A stretch of 64,000 nucleotides of DNA from an uncultured Porphyromonadaceae bacterium (GCA_900542765.1 UQOX01000006.1:27274-91273); one strand, 5' to 3'. Counted from the stretch's first letter, positions 1-10,560 are shown. Translations and numbers: made by a program. Notes: a model not told the origin generated them from the letters alone.

Positions 1-143
1 TATTGAAGGGCATTGTCGAGGAACATAAACGCAATGAATTGATTGATAACTGGATTCGCGAAAAACAGAAAGAGACCTATATCCGCATCAAGGAAGGGTG
101 GGACGATTGCGAGTTCACATACGATGGTTGGATCAAGAAATAA
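1..143 (+). CDS. Peptidylprolyl isomerase (SurA-like), C-terminal end only
   Basis: Only the last 46 codons are inside the window, read in the frame beginning at base 3 and ending with TAA at 141-143. The tail is charged and helical (LKGIVEEHKRNELIDNWIREKQ...) and ends GWIKK. I recognise this as the end of the periplasmic peptidylprolyl isomerase that in Bacteroidales usually precedes the OstA-like gene and mutL. Family membership therefore rests mainly on gene order and the style of the C-terminal helix; no parvulin domain is visible here. The stop overlaps the next start as TAATG, so the two are translationally coupled. Confidence 0.6.
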   Translation, partial: LKGIVEEHKRNELIDNWIREKQKETYIRIKEGWDDCEFTYDGWIKK

Positions 144-1813
144 TGTCGATGCAGGTAAGAGGCAAAAAAATAGTGTCACTCCGGCGTCTGTTACCGTATG
201 TCGCCGGAGTGCTGTGGCTCTTCTTCATCATACCCGATGCAACGGCTGTTGGAACCGAGGTGCAGCCGCCCGAGCGTCGCGAGCCCGACCGCACGATGGC
301 GACATCGAAAGACAAGGTCTTTCTCGAAGCTGCCAATGAATTGGAGTTCAACGAATTGATTACGCCCGATTTTCAGATATTGCGGGGCGATGTCCAATTC
401 CGTAAAGATAGCATGTACATGTTTTGTGACAGTGCCTATTTCTACGAGAAATCCAATTCACTCGATGCATTCGGGAACGTGCGCATGGAGCAAGGCGACA
501 CGCTGTTTATCTATGGTGATGAACTCTATTACGATGGTGAGACCCAACTAGCTCGTATCCGTCACAATGTGCGCATGATAAACCGCGATGTCGTGCTCAC
601 GACCGACAGCTTCAACTACGACATGGAGATAAACATCGGCTACTATTTCAATGGAGGAGAGGTGGCCGACACCGTCAATCGGCTCAATTCGTTCTACGGT
701 CAATACTCACCCGACACCAAAAATGCCGTATTTAATTACGATGTAAAATTGTTCAATCCCCAATTTACCCTATACTCCGACACGCTCGAATACAACACCA
801 CGACCAAGGTTGCCGACATATTGGGACCTTCGGTCATTGTTTCCGACAGTAACACCATCTACTCTTCGCTGGGATTCTACAATACGGCCGAAGACGTGGC
901 ACAACTCTACAACCGTTCTCTCATTGTCTCGAAAAGTCAGAAACTGACCGGAGACACCATCTTCTATGACCGGAACAACGGTTTCGGTGAGGTTTTTGGG
1001 CACATGGTCGTCGACGACACACTGCGTATGATGCAGATGCACGGGCATTACGGTTTTTACAATGAACGGCGGGAAGAGTCTTTTGCAACCGATTCGGCTC
1101 TCATGATCGACTACTCCCAGCCCGACACCCTCTACCTGCATGCCGATACGTTGGAGTCGCTCAAACTCAACAATACCAAACGCGTGTTGCTGGCCTATCA
1201 CGATGTGCGCATATTTCGCAATGACATGCAGGCCATTTGCGACTCGATCATATACAAGGTCGAAGATTCTGTACTTGTTATGATGGACGGCCCGATTATG
1301 TGGAATCTCGATTATCAGATTTTCGGCGACACGATAAAGGTGTATATGAACGATTCGACCATCGACTGGGCCCACATTCCGGCCTTTGCCTTTGCCACCC
1401 AGCAGAAAGACACCGCATTCTTCGACCAACTGTCGGGGAAAGACCTGAAAGCCTATTTCACGAATGGCGACATTACGCGTGTCGATGTCAGTGGAAACGT
1501 CCAGACAATTTTTTACCCCCAAGAGTCGGACATGACCTTTACGGGAATGAACAAGGCCGAAACCAGTTTCTTGACCATGTATATGAAAAATCGTCAGATG
1601 GACAAGTTGAAGATGTGGCCTACCGTAGACGGGACGATGACTCCCATTTCGAAACTAAAACCCGACATGATTTTCTTACCCGATTATAAGTGGTACGAAA
1701 ATTATCGACCCCAAAACAAGGCCGACGTATTCAGAGAGACTCGTCGTCCCCGATCGGAGATAAAGAAAGTGCGTCATACCGAAGAATTTTTTGAAGACGA
1801 ACAAGACCTATGA
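143..1813 (+). CDS. OstA-like (LptA/LptD N-terminal superfamily) exported protein
   Basis: A 556-residue envelope protein, probably handling lipopolysaccharide in the periplasm or outer membrane. I chose the ATG at 143 because it overlaps the previous stop (TAATG) and puts a basic stretch plus hydrophobic segment (about residues 12-34, [16 protein letters not shown]) at the N-terminus as a signal peptide. The body is a long series of beta-strand repeats of the OstA type ([59 protein letters not shown]), the same pattern as LptA and the N-terminus of LptD. No LptD beta-barrel region is obvious in the C-terminal third, which ends in an acidic, charged tail. Bacteroidales often carry this OstA gene between a PPIase and mutL. 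The stop overlaps the mutL start by four bases (ATGA). Confidence 0.85.
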   Translation: MSMQVRGKKIVSLRRLLPYVAGVLWLFFIIPDATAVGTEVQPPERREPDRTMATSKDKVFLEAANELEFNELITPDFQILRGDVQFRKDSMYMFCDSAYFYEKSNSLDAFGNVRMEQGDTLFIYGDELYYDGETQLARIRHNVRMINRDVVLTTDSFNYDMEINIGYYFNGGEVADTVNRLNSFYGQYSPDTKNAVFNYDVKLFNPQFTLYSDTLEYNTTTKVADILGPSVIVSDSNTIYSSLGFYNTAEDVAQLYNRSLIVSKSQKLTGDTIFYDRNNGFGEVFGHMVVDDTLRMMQMHGHYGFYNERREESFATDSALMIDYSQPDTLYLHADTLESLKLNNTKRVLLAYHDVRIFRNDMQAICDSIIYKVEDSVLVMMDGPIMWNLDYQIFGDTIKVYMNDSTIDWAHIPAFAFATQQKDTAFFDQLSGKDLKAYFTNGDITRVDVSGNVQTIFYPQESDMTFTGMNKAETSFLTMYMKNRQMDKLKMWPTVDGTMTPISKLKPDMIFLPDYKWYENYRPQNKADVFRETRRPRSEIKKVRHTEEFFEDEQDL

Positions 1814-3720
1814 GCGATATTATCCATCTTTTACCCGACTCGGTAGCCAATCAGATTGCCGCCGGAGAGGTCATTCAACGACCGGCTTCCGTAGTGAAGG
1901 AGTTGGTCGAGAATGCCATCGACGCCGGAGCGACCGAGATACAAATCTACATCAAAGATGCGGGTCGCACCTTGATTCAGGTTGTCGACAACGGGAAAGG
2001 CATGTCCGAGACCGATGCCCGCTTGTCGTTTGAACGGCATGCCACGTCGAAGATAAGTTCGGCTCAGGACCTTTATTCGCTGCGCACGATGGGATTCCGC
2101 GGCGAAGCTCTGGCTTCTATTGCGGCTATCGCCCAAGTCGAATTGAGGACTCGTCGCCCCGAAGACGAAATCGGCACATCGATTCTCATCTCGGGCTCAA
2201 AGGTGGAGTCGCAAGAATATGTTTCGTGCGCAGCGGGTTCCAATTTCATGGTCAAGAACATCTTCTTCAATGTGCCGGCTCGAAGAAAATTCTTGAAATC
2301 AAATCAAGTAGAATTCGGCCTTATTCTATCTGAGTTTGAGCGTACGGCACTCATCAATACCGATATATCTTTCAAGCTGGTACATAACGATGTAGAACTC
2401 TTCCAGTTACCACCGTCCAATTTCCGCCAGCGTATTGTTGCCTTGTTCGGGAAGAATCTCAACCAGCATCTGTTATCGGTCGATGTGCAGACCTCCCTGG
2501 TGTCGATAACAGGATATATCGGTCACCCCGATTCGGCGCGCAAACGCAATGCCTGGCAATACTTCTTTGTCAACGGGCGCTATATGCGTCACCCATATTT
2601 CTACAAAGCGGTTGTCTCCAACTATGAGCAGTTGTTGCCGGCCGGTGAATTGCCCCATTTTTTCCTGCACATGCAAGTCGACCCGTCGACCATCGATGTG
2701 AACATTCACCCGACGAAGACAGAGATTAAATTTGAAAACGAACAGCCTATCTGGCAAATTCTTTCAGCAGCCGTGAAGGAGACTCTGGGCAAATTCAATG
2801 CCGCACCGACCATCGATTTCGATACCGAAGGTGCTCCCGAAATACCCGTTCTGCACACAGGGCAGCAAGTAGCGCCCCCCCGGGTTTCCTACACGCCCGA
2901 CTATAATCCCTTTACATCGTCATCAAAAGTATCGGGCCATTCCCATCGGGTCGATTATGACTGGACGCAACTTTATCAGGATTTTCAAGCCAACAAAGAG
3001 ATGCCCACCAGGACCGATACCGAAGGGGAAGGCGTGAAAATCCCCTCGAAGATAAATCGGCAAACGTCGACATTCTCCGGGCAGCCCGAGCTCGAAACGA
3101 CGGCCGATGCCATACCGTTGACGATTCCCATGCAAGAGCCCTCTCACCCGATAGATACGGGTATCGAGCATTTGCAAATCAAGGGGAGATATGTATTGAC
3201 TTCGGTGAAGTCGGGATTGATGATTATCGACCAGCACCGAGCTCATGTACGCATTCTCTTCGACCGCTACATGTCGCACATACAAGACAAGAAAGGCGTT
3301 TCGCAGCGGCTCATTTTCCCCGAAATGATTCATCTCTCCCCGTCTCAGGGGGCAGAGCTGCTTTCGGTCAGCGAAGATTTTGAAGCGTTGGGATTCGACA
3401 TCTCCGACATGGGGGGAGGCTCCTTTGCCGTGAATGCCGTGCCCGCCGGTATCGATGGCCTCGATGTCCCGACCTTGGTCGATAAAATGCTCGAAACCGC
3501 CACCCAACGCGGGGGAGATGTAAGTGTCGATGTGCACGAAGCCATTTCTTTGGCCTTGGCCGAATCGGCGGCAATCCCCTATGGACAAATCTTGTCGCCC
3601 CTTGAAATGGAAAAACTCATAAGCGACCTTTTCTCTTCAACGGCGCCCAATTACACTCCCGATGGGAAAGCCGTCGTTTCGATTGTAAGCGACGATGAAC
3701 TACAAAAAAGGTTCCGATAA
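1810..3720 (+). CDS. mutL: DNA mismatch repair protein MutL
   Basis: MutL couples MutS mismatch recognition to strand removal. The 636-residue protein has the GHKL ATPase at its N-terminus: [10 protein letters not shown] near residues 31-40 with the catalytic Glu34, DNGKGM near 63, and [10 protein letters not shown] near 98. The transducer domain runs to about 330, followed by a polar linker (about 340-440) and the C-terminal dimerisation domain. The place of the endonuclease motif DQHAxxExxxxE near residue 474 reads [12 protein letters not shown], so both Glu positions have changed, and the C-terminal CPHGRP-type motif is missing. It may therefore be a non-nicking MutL, which is odd in a lineage generally thought to lack MutH. 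Start ATG overlaps the OstA stop; the next gene follows after two bases. Confidence 0.95.
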   Translation: MSDIIHLLPDSVANQIAAGEVIQRPASVVKELVENAIDAGATEIQIYIKDAGRTLIQVVDNGKGMSETDARLSFERHATSKISSAQDLYSLRTMGFRGEALASIAAIAQVELRTRRPEDEIGTSILISGSKVESQEYVSCAAGSNFMVKNIFFNVPARRKFLKSNQVEFGLILSEFERTALINTDISFKLVHNDVELFQLPPSNFRQRIVALFGKNLNQHLLSVDVQTSLVSITGYIGHPDSARKRNAWQYFFVNGRYMRHPYFYKAVVSNYEQLLPAGELPHFFLHMQVDPSTIDVNIHPTKTEIKFENEQPIWQILSAAVKETLGKFNAAPTIDFDTEGAPEIPVLHTGQQVAPPRVSYTPDYNPFTSSSKVSGHSHRVDYDWTQLYQDFQANKEMPTRTDTEGEGVKIPSKINRQTSTFSGQPELETTADAIPLTIPMQEPSHPIDTGIEHLQIKGRYVLTSVKSGLMIIDQHRAHVRILFDRYMSHIQDKKGVSQRLIFPEMIHLSPSQGAELLSVSEDFEALGFDISDMGGGSFAVNAVPAGIDGLDVPTLVDKMLETATQRGGDVSVDVHEAISLALAESAAIPYGQILSPLEMEKLISDLFSSTAPNYTPDGKAVVSIVSDDELQKRFR

Positions 3721-3722
3721 GC

Positions 3723-4634
3723 ATGATGCCGATATACCGTTATATTTCTTGCCTGCTTCTTCTCTCAGGACTTCTTTCTTTGTCCTTCCCGGCCGATGCG
3801 AGAAGAAAGCGGGATCCGCTTCCGCAAAAATCGAAAGAGACGATTTTCATGGAAACGTATTTCCCCGAGCGTCCATGCCGGGAGTGGGAGAAGGGGAAAC
3901 GGTTTATCTACCTCGATAACGAACTCTCGCCGCTGATACAACCCCGGGATATTTCGACAAGTGACTCTTCATACAGGGGGAAAATATTTCTCTACGAAGG
4001 TATGGCCGAAGCCTCACCATGGCGTACGGGTACCGTAAACTTGCTCTTCTCCTGCGATGGCCATAAATACACTTTCAAAACGGGGAAAAGCCGCGAAGAG
4101 ATTCAGAATACGACTTACACCCCGCTGTTGCCCATGTTGGTCGCCGACGAAGATGTGTGTAAAGCGCAGCTCCTGCTGGTGGGAAAGACACTCTACACCC
4201 GACCCGCAACCTGGGTCGACTCGGTCGGGAACACCTCTGCCAACCGGCGGTATTGCCCGGTAAAAATCATCGATATTCAACCCGGGAACAGCATCTATCC
4301 GATAGCGTTTGTCTTTCGAGATGCCGACTCGTCGACCTATCGCATTTTCGGGTCCTTGACACAAACGTCGCGTATGCAGGCCGCCACTTTCGATCGGCTG
4401 TTCACCTTTGACAATCCGCGTTCGGCTCATGAAGACATCTCCGACGAACATTGGCGCTTGATTACTTATGGCCGGGTTACCGAAGGCATGACCAAAGAAG
4501 AGTGCCGGCTCTCATTGGGGAACCCGCAAAATGCCCGCGAAATACCCACATACAGCGGGCTGAAAGAGGAGTGGTATTACCGCACCGGCGCCTATCTTTT
4601 TTTTGAAGACGGCAAATTGTCGCGTTACCGATAA
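3723..4634 (+). CDS. Exported protein with C-terminal BamE/SmpA-like segment, function unknown
   Basis: A 303-residue protein with a clear signal peptide (YISCLLLLSGLLSLSFPADA, after which a basic RRKR stretch begins). Two ATGs stand in tandem at 3723 and 3726; either could be used. The central part is not recognised. The last 60 residues (GRVTEGMTKEECRLSLGNP, then EEWYYRTGAYLFFEDGKLSRYR) follow the pattern of BamE/SmpA-like domains: a 'G-M-t-keev...lG.P' helix followed by a W-Y-Y strand and a strand ending in DGKL. Such domains occur in many small outer-membrane assembly proteins, so an envelope role is reasonable but unproven. It sits two bases after mutL and 12 bases before murB, in the same apparent operon. 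Confidence 0.6.
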   Translation: MMPIYRYISCLLLLSGLLSLSFPADARRKRDPLPQKSKETIFMETYFPERPCREWEKGKRFIYLDNELSPLIQPRDISTSDSSYRGKIFLYEGMAEASPWRTGTVNLLFSCDGHKYTFKTGKSREEIQNTTYTPLLPMLVADEDVCKAQLLLVGKTLYTRPATWVDSVGNTSANRRYCPVKIIDIQPGNSIYPIAFVFRDADSSTYRIFGSLTQTSRMQAATFDRLFTFDNPRSAHEDISDEHWRLITYGRVTEGMTKEECRLSLGNPQNAREIPTYSGLKEEWYYRTGAYLFFEDGKLSRYR

Positions 4635-4646
4635 AAGTTTTTGACG

Positions 4647-5663
4647 ATGAAAATAGAAGAACATTACCCGTTACAAGAGATTCACACATTCCATCTGCCG
4701 GTGAAAACCCGTTACTACGTCGAGTATGACAATATCGATGAGTTGTGTTCATTCCTCAGTGAATCTCCGTTGTTGGAACAATACCCATGCTACCACATGG
4801 GTGGAGGCAGCAACCTCCTGTTCCTGCACGATTATCCGGGCGTTATATTGCATTCGGCCATACGTTTCATCGAGCAGGTGTCGGCAAGCGACGATTCGCT
4901 GGTGTTGCGAGCAGGAGCCGGCGTCGTCTGGGACGATTTTGTCAAATACTGTGTCGAGAACAACTGGGGTGGAGTGGAAAATCTCTCGCTCATACCCGGA
5001 GAGGTCGGCGCGTCGGCCGTGCAGAATATCGGGGCCTATGGTGTTGAGGTGAAAGATGTGATAGAGAAAGTCGAGACCATCGACATTCATACCCGCCAAC
5101 CGCGCATATTTACCAACGAAGAATGCAAATACGGTTACCGCGACAGCATTTTCAAGAACGAATATCGCGGTCAATACATCGTGACGGCGGTACAATACCG
5201 GTTACAAAAAAATGCGACGTTCCATCTCGATTACGGGAATTTGAGGGAGGCTGTGGCACGGTGTTCCAATCCGACGTTGGCCGATGTGCGGAGAGTGGTC
5301 ATCGAAATACGTCGCTCGAAATTACCCGACCCCGATGAAACAGGCAATGCCGGTAGCTTTTTCAAAAACCCGGTTGTTCCCAAAGCTCATTACGAACGCC
5401 TGAAAAACCGCTTCCCCGACATGCCGCATTATCCTGTCGACGAAGAACGGGTGAAGTTGCCGGCCGGCTGGCTTATCGACCGAGCCGGGTGGCGAGGAAA
5501 GACACATGGCGGCGCGGGTGTCTATGAAAAACAGTCCCTTGTATTGGTCAATCGGGGTGATGCCACAACACGGGACATAACCGAATTGGCCGACAAGATA
5601 TGCCGCTCGGTAAAAGAAATATATGACATCGACCTTTCACCCGAAGTAAATTATATTCAGTAA
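4647..5663 (+). CDS. murB: UDP-N-acetylenolpyruvoylglucosamine reductase MurB
   Basis: MurB uses NADPH and FAD to reduce UDP-GlcNAc-enolpyruvate to UDP-MurNAc in cytoplasmic peptidoglycan precursor synthesis. The 338-residue protein has the FAD-binding region GGGSNLLF (about 50-57), IPGEVGASAVQNIGAYGVEV (about 117-136), the YGYRDSIFK motif and the catalytic-serine motif GNAGSFFKNP with Ser237. The segment between the YGYRDS and GNAGSFF motifs fits the longer type I (E. coli-like) enzyme. A TTG lies two codons earlier, but the ATG at 4647 is the natural start. The MBL-fold gene begins one base after the stop, so the two are probably co-translated. Confidence 0.95.
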   Translation: MKIEEHYPLQEIHTFHLPVKTRYYVEYDNIDELCSFLSESPLLEQYPCYHMGGGSNLLFLHDYPGVILHSAIRFIEQVSASDDSLVLRAGAGVVWDDFVKYCVENNWGGVENLSLIPGEVGASAVQNIGAYGVEVKDVIEKVETIDIHTRQPRIFTNEECKYGYRDSIFKNEYRGQYIVTAVQYRLQKNATFHLDYGNLREAVARCSNPTLADVRRVVIEIRRSKLPDPDETGNAGSFFKNPVVPKAHYERLKNRFPDMPHYPVDEERVKLPAGWLIDRAGWRGKTHGGAGVYEKQSLVLVNRGDATTRDITELADKICRSVKEIYDIDLSPEVNYIQ

Positions 5664-5664
5664 A

Positions 5665-6432
5665 ATGCTGGTACAATTTTTAGGAACGGGAACATCGACC
5701 GGCGTGCCGATGATTGGTTGCAATTGTGAAGTGTGCCGCTCGACCGATGCCCGAGACAATCGTTTACGTTCGTCGGTGTGTCTAACCATCGGCGACAAAA
5801 ATTTCCTGATAGATTGCGGCCCCGATTTCCGCCAACAGATGCTGCGAAGCGGCATCGGCCACATCGATGCCGTGCTGCTTACCCACGAGCATTATGACCA
5901 CACGTCGGGGCTCGACGAACTTCGGAATTTTTCCCGGGACAATCCTATCCCGATATATGCCGAACCGAATGTCCTCGAAATCATTCACCAGCGACTCTTT
6001 TATTGTTTTTCGGAGCAACCCAAGCCCGGAGTAGCCCACCTGTCGCTCAATCCCATCGAGGCACTCTCTCCGTTCCGGATTTTCGATATTGAAATAAACC
6101 CGGTCAGGGTGTGGCATTACCGCTTGCCTATCATCGGTTACCGCATCGGCAATTTCGCATACATAACCGACATGCTCACGATGGACGAAGAGGAATATCC
6201 CCGGCTGTTTAATCTTGATACACTGGTTGTCAATGCCTTGCGCCATAAGCCGCATTTTTCGCATCAAAATCTCGAAAGCGCGTTGGCGTTTATTGCCCGA
6301 CTTGCTCCGAAACAAGCCTATATCACACACATGAGCCATCAGATAGGATTGCATGCCATTGAGGAGAAATGGTTACCCTCGAACGTGCTTTTTGCGTATG
6401 ACGGACTGACAATTTCCATACCCGAAGAATAA
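5665..6432 (+). CDS. MBL-fold metal-dependent hydrolase, PhnP-like
   Basis: A 255-residue cytoplasmic metallo-beta-lactamase-fold protein of the PhnP / cyclic-phosphodiesterase type. Near the N-terminus it has GTGTSTGVPMIGCNCEVC, the cysteine-rich structural zinc motif of PhnP relatives, followed by IDCGPDFRQQ. The metal site THEHYDHTSGLDE lies near residues 72-84. Further ligands appear in ITDML (about 170) and in the late ITHMSHQIG (about 228), where family members place their last histidines. PhnP itself opens 5-phosphoribosyl cyclic phosphate in phosphonate metabolism, but no phn genes are nearby, so the substrate remains open. Relatives beside murB are common in Bacteroidales. It starts one base after murB. 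Confidence 0.85.
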   Translation: MLVQFLGTGTSTGVPMIGCNCEVCRSTDARDNRLRSSVCLTIGDKNFLIDCGPDFRQQMLRSGIGHIDAVLLTHEHYDHTSGLDELRNFSRDNPIPIYAEPNVLEIIHQRLFYCFSEQPKPGVAHLSLNPIEALSPFRIFDIEINPVRVWHYRLPIIGYRIGNFAYITDMLTMDEEEYPRLFNLDTLVVNALRHKPHFSHQNLESALAFIARLAPKQAYITHMSHQIGLHAIEEKWLPSNVLFAYDGLTISIPEE

Positions 6433-6503
6433 ATTATCGTATTACGATGTTCCCGTGCTGAAAATCGGGCTGAGCATGATTTTCATACCTGTTATTTTGC
6501 CAT

Positions 6504-6884
6504 ATGAAACGACACCCTTTCTCTATAAAAGAACGCCTGCATAGTTTCGTCTATGCTTTCAATGGGTTGAAATTGTTTTTCGCCCGCGAACACAATGTCC
6601 GCATACATCTTGTTGTAGCCATAATCACCATCGGCATGGGGTTTTTCGTCGGGGTGTCGCCGATGGAGTGGGTGGCCATCGCCCTGACAATAGGGATGGT
6701 GCTTGCCGCTGAGGCCGTCAATACAGCCGTGGAGTATCTCTGCAATTTTGTCTCCCCGCAGAAAGACCAACGTATCAAAGAAATAAAAGATGTTGCGGCA
6801 GGAGCTGTGCTCTTGTGTGCCATGGCCGCTGTTGTCGTGGGACTAATTATTTTCTTGCCCTACTGGGTGCAAATGATTTGGTAA
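6504..6884 (+). CDS. dgkA: Diacylglycerol/undecaprenol kinase family protein
   Basis: A 126-residue inner-membrane lipid kinase of the DgkA family, phosphorylating diacylglycerol or undecaprenol with ATP to recycle lipid carriers. Three hydrophobic helices follow the amphipathic N-terminus: about 31-50 (VRIHLVVAIITIGMGFFVGV), about 53-75 and about 97-120. The family signature is present: EHNVRIHL at the start, EAVNTAVEYLCNFVSP (Glu and Asn ligands for Mg-ATP) and KEIKDVAAGAVLL. Length matches the short, all-membrane DgkA type. It follows the MBL-fold gene after 71 bases and faces recQ, whose 3' end is 75 bases away; no clear terminator lies between the two convergent genes. Confidence 0.9.
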   Translation: MKRHPFSIKERLHSFVYAFNGLKLFFAREHNVRIHLVVAIITIGMGFFVGVSPMEWVAIALTIGMVLAAEAVNTAVEYLCNFVSPQKDQRIKEIKDVAAGAVLLCAMAAVVVGLIIFLPYWVQMIW

Positions 6885-6959
6885 TGACGGGCCTATTGGC
6901 ATTGACTATTGGTCATTTTCCAAAGCCTCATAAACAAATTTTCTGAAACCAAATTCCAA

Positions 6960-8867
6960 TCATTTCTTGCCAAGAAAATACTTTTGATTCTCTTCCCGAA
7001 GGAATCCTTCATCGACAAGATACCGAATGGCCTCTATGAGAGCGTCTTGTGTGTATGGCAATTGTTCCAACATCTCGTTTATGCTCAGAGAATCCTTTTG
7101 CAGCAGGAGTTTGACCGAAGCCCAAATCTGGTCGAACAGGGTGGGCGAGAGGGTCGCATTTTTCTTCTTCTGACACACGTCGCAACCACCACAATGCCCG
7201 GTATTTTCTTCGCCGAAATATTCGAGCAACAACCGCTCCCGGCACACATTGTCGCACATGGCATACTGTAAAATGCGTTCGATGCGTGCCGAAAAACGCT
7301 TTTTCCGCTCCTCGTAGGCCGAACGGGGAATTTCGAGATACTTCAAGGCTGTGCGCGAACGGGAGAAATAGATAAAAGGCATTCTCTTGCGCGGAATGTA
7401 ATGCAAGATGTGCAGCTTTCCCAAATAGATGAGACTCTCGTAAATCGTTTGTGAAGGCAATCCCGTACGCCGCTCGATGAGCGACTCCTTGATAAACGTG
7501 TAATCGGCAAACAGCCCCGTATAGGAACGCAACAGGCATTGCAGCACCGTATCGGTATCGGCATCATCGACTTTGAGCCGGTAAAGCTCATCGCGTTGCA
7601 CCGTAACCATGACCCGCGATTGTGACTCGGCCTCTTCGACATACTCGATATAACCCGACTGTTCAAGAATCTTCAAGGCATGGTAGGTGGGTAATATCGG
7701 GAATTTGAAAACGTTGCAAAAGAGATTCAAGTCAAAATCCCGCACGGTGTTTATGCCGCTGCCCTCGGCTATTTGCAAGTAATTGCACAAGGCTTCATAC
7801 ACGCGCGTTATGAACTCTTTTTCCGGGAACATGTCGGCAACCCGCTTGTGCAACTTCGACTTGTCGGTCGGCGAGTAGAGCAGTACGGCATAGGCCGTGT
7901 TCCCGTCCCGTCCCGCGCGTCCGGCTTCTTGATAATATTCTTCGGGAGAGCTCGGCATATCGAGATGAACCACGAGGCGCACATCGGGCTTGTCGATTCC
8001 CATGCCGAACGCATTCGTTGCCACCATCACGCGAGAGCGGCCCTCTTTCCAGGCTTGTTGCCGCGCCTCTTTCTCCTCGGGATCGATACCGGCATGATAG
8101 AATTGCACCGATACGCCTTCGCGGTAGAGCAGTTCGGCCACCTCCTTGGTCTGCCTGCGACTGCGGACATAGACAATGGCGCTGCCCTGTATGCGCGAAA
8201 GGATATAGACCAACTGCTGCATTTTGTCTTCGTTATAACGAACGACATAACGAAGGTTGGAACGGCGGAAACTCTTCCGGAAGACATTCTCGGCTCTGAA
8301 CAGCAACTTTTCCTGAATGTCCTTCGCCACTTCGGGAGTTGCCGTTGCCGTCACTGCCAGTACGGGAATCTGCGGGATTTTCTGCCTTAACTCAGCGATT
8401 TTCAGATAGTCGGGTCTGAAATCATATCCCCACTGCGAAATGCAATGGGCTTCATCTATGACCAATAAGGAGATGGACATGTCTTTGAGTTTGTCCTGAA
8501 ACAAACTTGTCGAGAGCCGTTCGGGCGATACATAGAGGAACTTATACTTGCCCAGTATGCAGTTGTCGAGTGTGGTAATCATCTCTCGATAGGTCATTCC
8601 CGAATGGATATACGACGCTTTTATGCCGAGCCCACGCAACGTGTCGACTTGGTCTTTCATCAAGGCAATCAAAGGCGTGACCACGATACAAGTCCCGTCG
8701 AGATATAAACCGGGCACCTGGTATGTAATCGACTTTCCGCCACCCGTTGGCATCAGGGCAAGCGTATCTTTCCCTTCAAGAATCGACTTGATAATGTCTT
8801 CTTGCAAGGGTCGGAAGGTCTCATACCCCCAATATCGGTATAATATCTCGTGAATCTGTTGCTCCAT
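6960..8867 (-). CDS. recQ: ATP-dependent DNA helicase RecQ
   Basis: A 3'-5' DNA helicase of the RecQ family used in recombinational repair and fork maintenance; 635 residues. Motif 0 (YWGYETFRPLQEDII) lies at 12-27, Walker A (MPTGGGKS) at 39-46, and the DEAH box with aromatic loop (VIDEAHCISQWGYDFRPDY) near 135-153. The arginine-finger region includes QEAGRAGRDG. The RecQ zinc site is seen as C...CGGCDVC around 545-570. The C-terminal 65 residues form a winged-helix-like stretch (TLFDQIWASVKLLLQ...) and I do not see a typical HRDC domain, so this is a shorter RecQ class. It is a single gene with its own promoter at 8925-8956. Confidence 0.95.
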   Translation of the reverse strand: MEQQIHEILYRYWGYETFRPLQEDIIKSILEGKDTLALMPTGGGKSITYQVPGLYLDGTCIVVTPLIALMKDQVDTLRGLGIKASYIHSGMTYREMITTLDNCILGKYKFLYVSPERLSTSLFQDKLKDMSISLLVIDEAHCISQWGYDFRPDYLKIAELRQKIPQIPVLAVTATATPEVAKDIQEKLLFRAENVFRKSFRRSNLRYVVRYNEDKMQQLVYILSRIQGSAIVYVRSRRQTKEVAELLYREGVSVQFYHAGIDPEEKEARQQAWKEGRSRVMVATNAFGMGIDKPDVRLVVHLDMPSSPEEYYQEAGRAGRDGNTAYAVLLYSPTDKSKLHKRVADMFPEKEFITRVYEALCNYLQIAEGSGINTVRDFDLNLFCNVFKFPILPTYHALKILEQSGYIEYVEEAESQSRVMVTVQRDELYRLKVDDADTDTVLQCLLRSYTGLFADYTFIKESLIERRTGLPSQTIYESLIYLGKLHILHYIPRKRMPFIYFSRSRTALKYLEIPRSAYEERKKRFSARIERILQYAMCDNVCRERLLLEYFGEENTGHCGGCDVCQKKKNATLSPTLFDQIWASVKLLLQKDSLSINEMLEQLPYTQDALIEAIRYLVDEGFLREENQKYFLGKK

Positions 8868-9352
8868 GACGATGACACATCAGCGCCTGACCACAATCTG
8901 TTCAGGCATCGCTGCATACTTTGACAAAGATAACGAAAGAGGAGAGCAGAAGCAAACAGAAAAAGAAGTTTTCGAGTTTGATTATGCCAAGCCGCCTGTC
9001 TTCTGATACGATAGCGAAAAGGTAAACGCAGAGACATGATAGAAATATTTCTATGTACCCTTATTATTCTTACCTGCGTATTATGAAAGACGATTATGGA
9101 TTTATATATCAAACGGGAAATAATATTTTTGTCAACACATCTTCTTTGAATAGCAACACAATCAGTGTCTATTTTTTGCGATAACTTACTGATGTTTGCG
9201 CGTCACTCGATAACTTTAAATTACACATTTCGTCTGTGAGTCACGCGTTTGCCAATCGCGTATTTTCTCAATCTTCTTTTCCTATGCCATACATTGATAC
9301 ACTTTACTGTATGAAACTTGGCCTACATTACAAAAAAGAGAGTCTGCTATAA
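8868..9352. other. Intergenic region between WG gene and recQ
   Basis: 485 bases without a supportable gene. The part next to recQ carries its promoter. The remainder is AT-rich, with no open frame of credible composition, no strong hairpin after the WG stop and no repeats that I could find. The region downstream of the WG gene has no obvious terminator. Confidence 0.5.
8925..8956 (-). promoter_or_regulatory. recQ promoter, Bacteroidota type
   Basis: On the minus strand TTTG (8956-8953) is followed after 20 bases by TATCTTTG (8932-8925), matching the Bacteroidota -33/-7 pattern. It lies about 58 bases upstream of the recQ ATG. Confidence 0.65.
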
Positions 9353-10560
9353 TCACTTTTGCCCGTCATACTTGGTATCAAACCAATCTCCCCGGCTGTT
9401 GATATAGCCCTCTTTGCCGTTTAATTGAACCCGAGCTAAGCCATTATTAAAAGGGTATGCCCAATCGTATATGAAGGGAATTGCCGTATTACCCTGCTTG
9501 TCGATAAAGCCATATTTGCCATTTAATTGGACTGCGGCCAGACCTTCGAAGAAATACCATGCATAGTCGTATTGGCAAGGAATGGCGGCATTACCTTGGG
9601 CATCGACATAGCCCCATTTCCCATTTAATGAGACTTTTGCAAAGCCTTCATAGAAATCTTCTATTTCCTCGTATAGACATGGGACAACCGTATTGCCTTG
9701 CCGATCAATGTATCCATGCTTGTCATTTAATATAACCTCTACGATGTCTTTATTAAAATCGTATACATAATCGTATTTGCATGGAATCGCCGTATTACCC
9801 TGTTTGTCGATAAAGCCATACTTGCCATTTAATTTCACCCGAGCCAAGCCCTCTCTGAAAGAGTTTGCTTTGTCGTATAGGAAAGGAATTGCCGTATTAC
9901 CCTGTTTGTCGATAAAGCCATATTTGCCATTTAATTGGACTGCGGCCAGACCTTCGAAGAAATACCCTGCATAGTCGTATTGGCAAGGAATGGCGACATT
10001 ACCTTGTGGGTCGATAAAGCCCCATTTTCCATTTAATATTACAGCAGCCAAGCCCTCTCTGAAGTAGTGTGCACCGTCGCATTTGCACGGAATGACCGTA
10101 TTACCTTGCTTATCTACAAAACCTCTCTTACCATTTAATTCGACCATAGCCACCCCATCATAGTGTTGCCATACATTGTCGTATTTACAGGGTATTACTT
10201 CCTTGCCATACTTGTCGATAAATCCCCTTTTACCTTTTAATATGACCATCGCCAAACCATCTTGGAAAGGCCATATTGCATAGTATTTGCAAGGAATCAC
10301 CATATTGCCTTGCTTGTCGATACAACCATACTTTCCGTTTAATTGGACTGAGGCCAAGCCCTCTCTGAAATATCCTGAATTGTCATATTTGCAAGGAATC
10401 ACCATATTGCCTTGCTTGTCGATAAAACCGTACTTTCCGTTTAATTGGACCGAGGCCAAACCCTCGCTGAAAGCTCCTACATAGTCATATAGGAAGGGAA
10501 TCATTGTGTTGCCATGGACGTCAATAAATCCCCATTTTCCTGACGCGTTTTCTTTCCGTT
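9353..10560 (-). repeat. Tandem 102-bp repeat array coding WG units
   Basis: The coding array has a DNA period of about 102 bases. About 118 bases from about 9480 recur at about 9888, exactly four periods away, with only a handful of differences. Units around 10280 and 10380 are also almost identical. Other neighbouring units are much more diverged. Confidence 0.8.

Noticed and set aside
770..1522. 250-codon open frame on the minus strand opposite the OstA-like gene
   Set aside because: It mirrors the codon structure of the real gene, has no domain, and starts and ends without signals.
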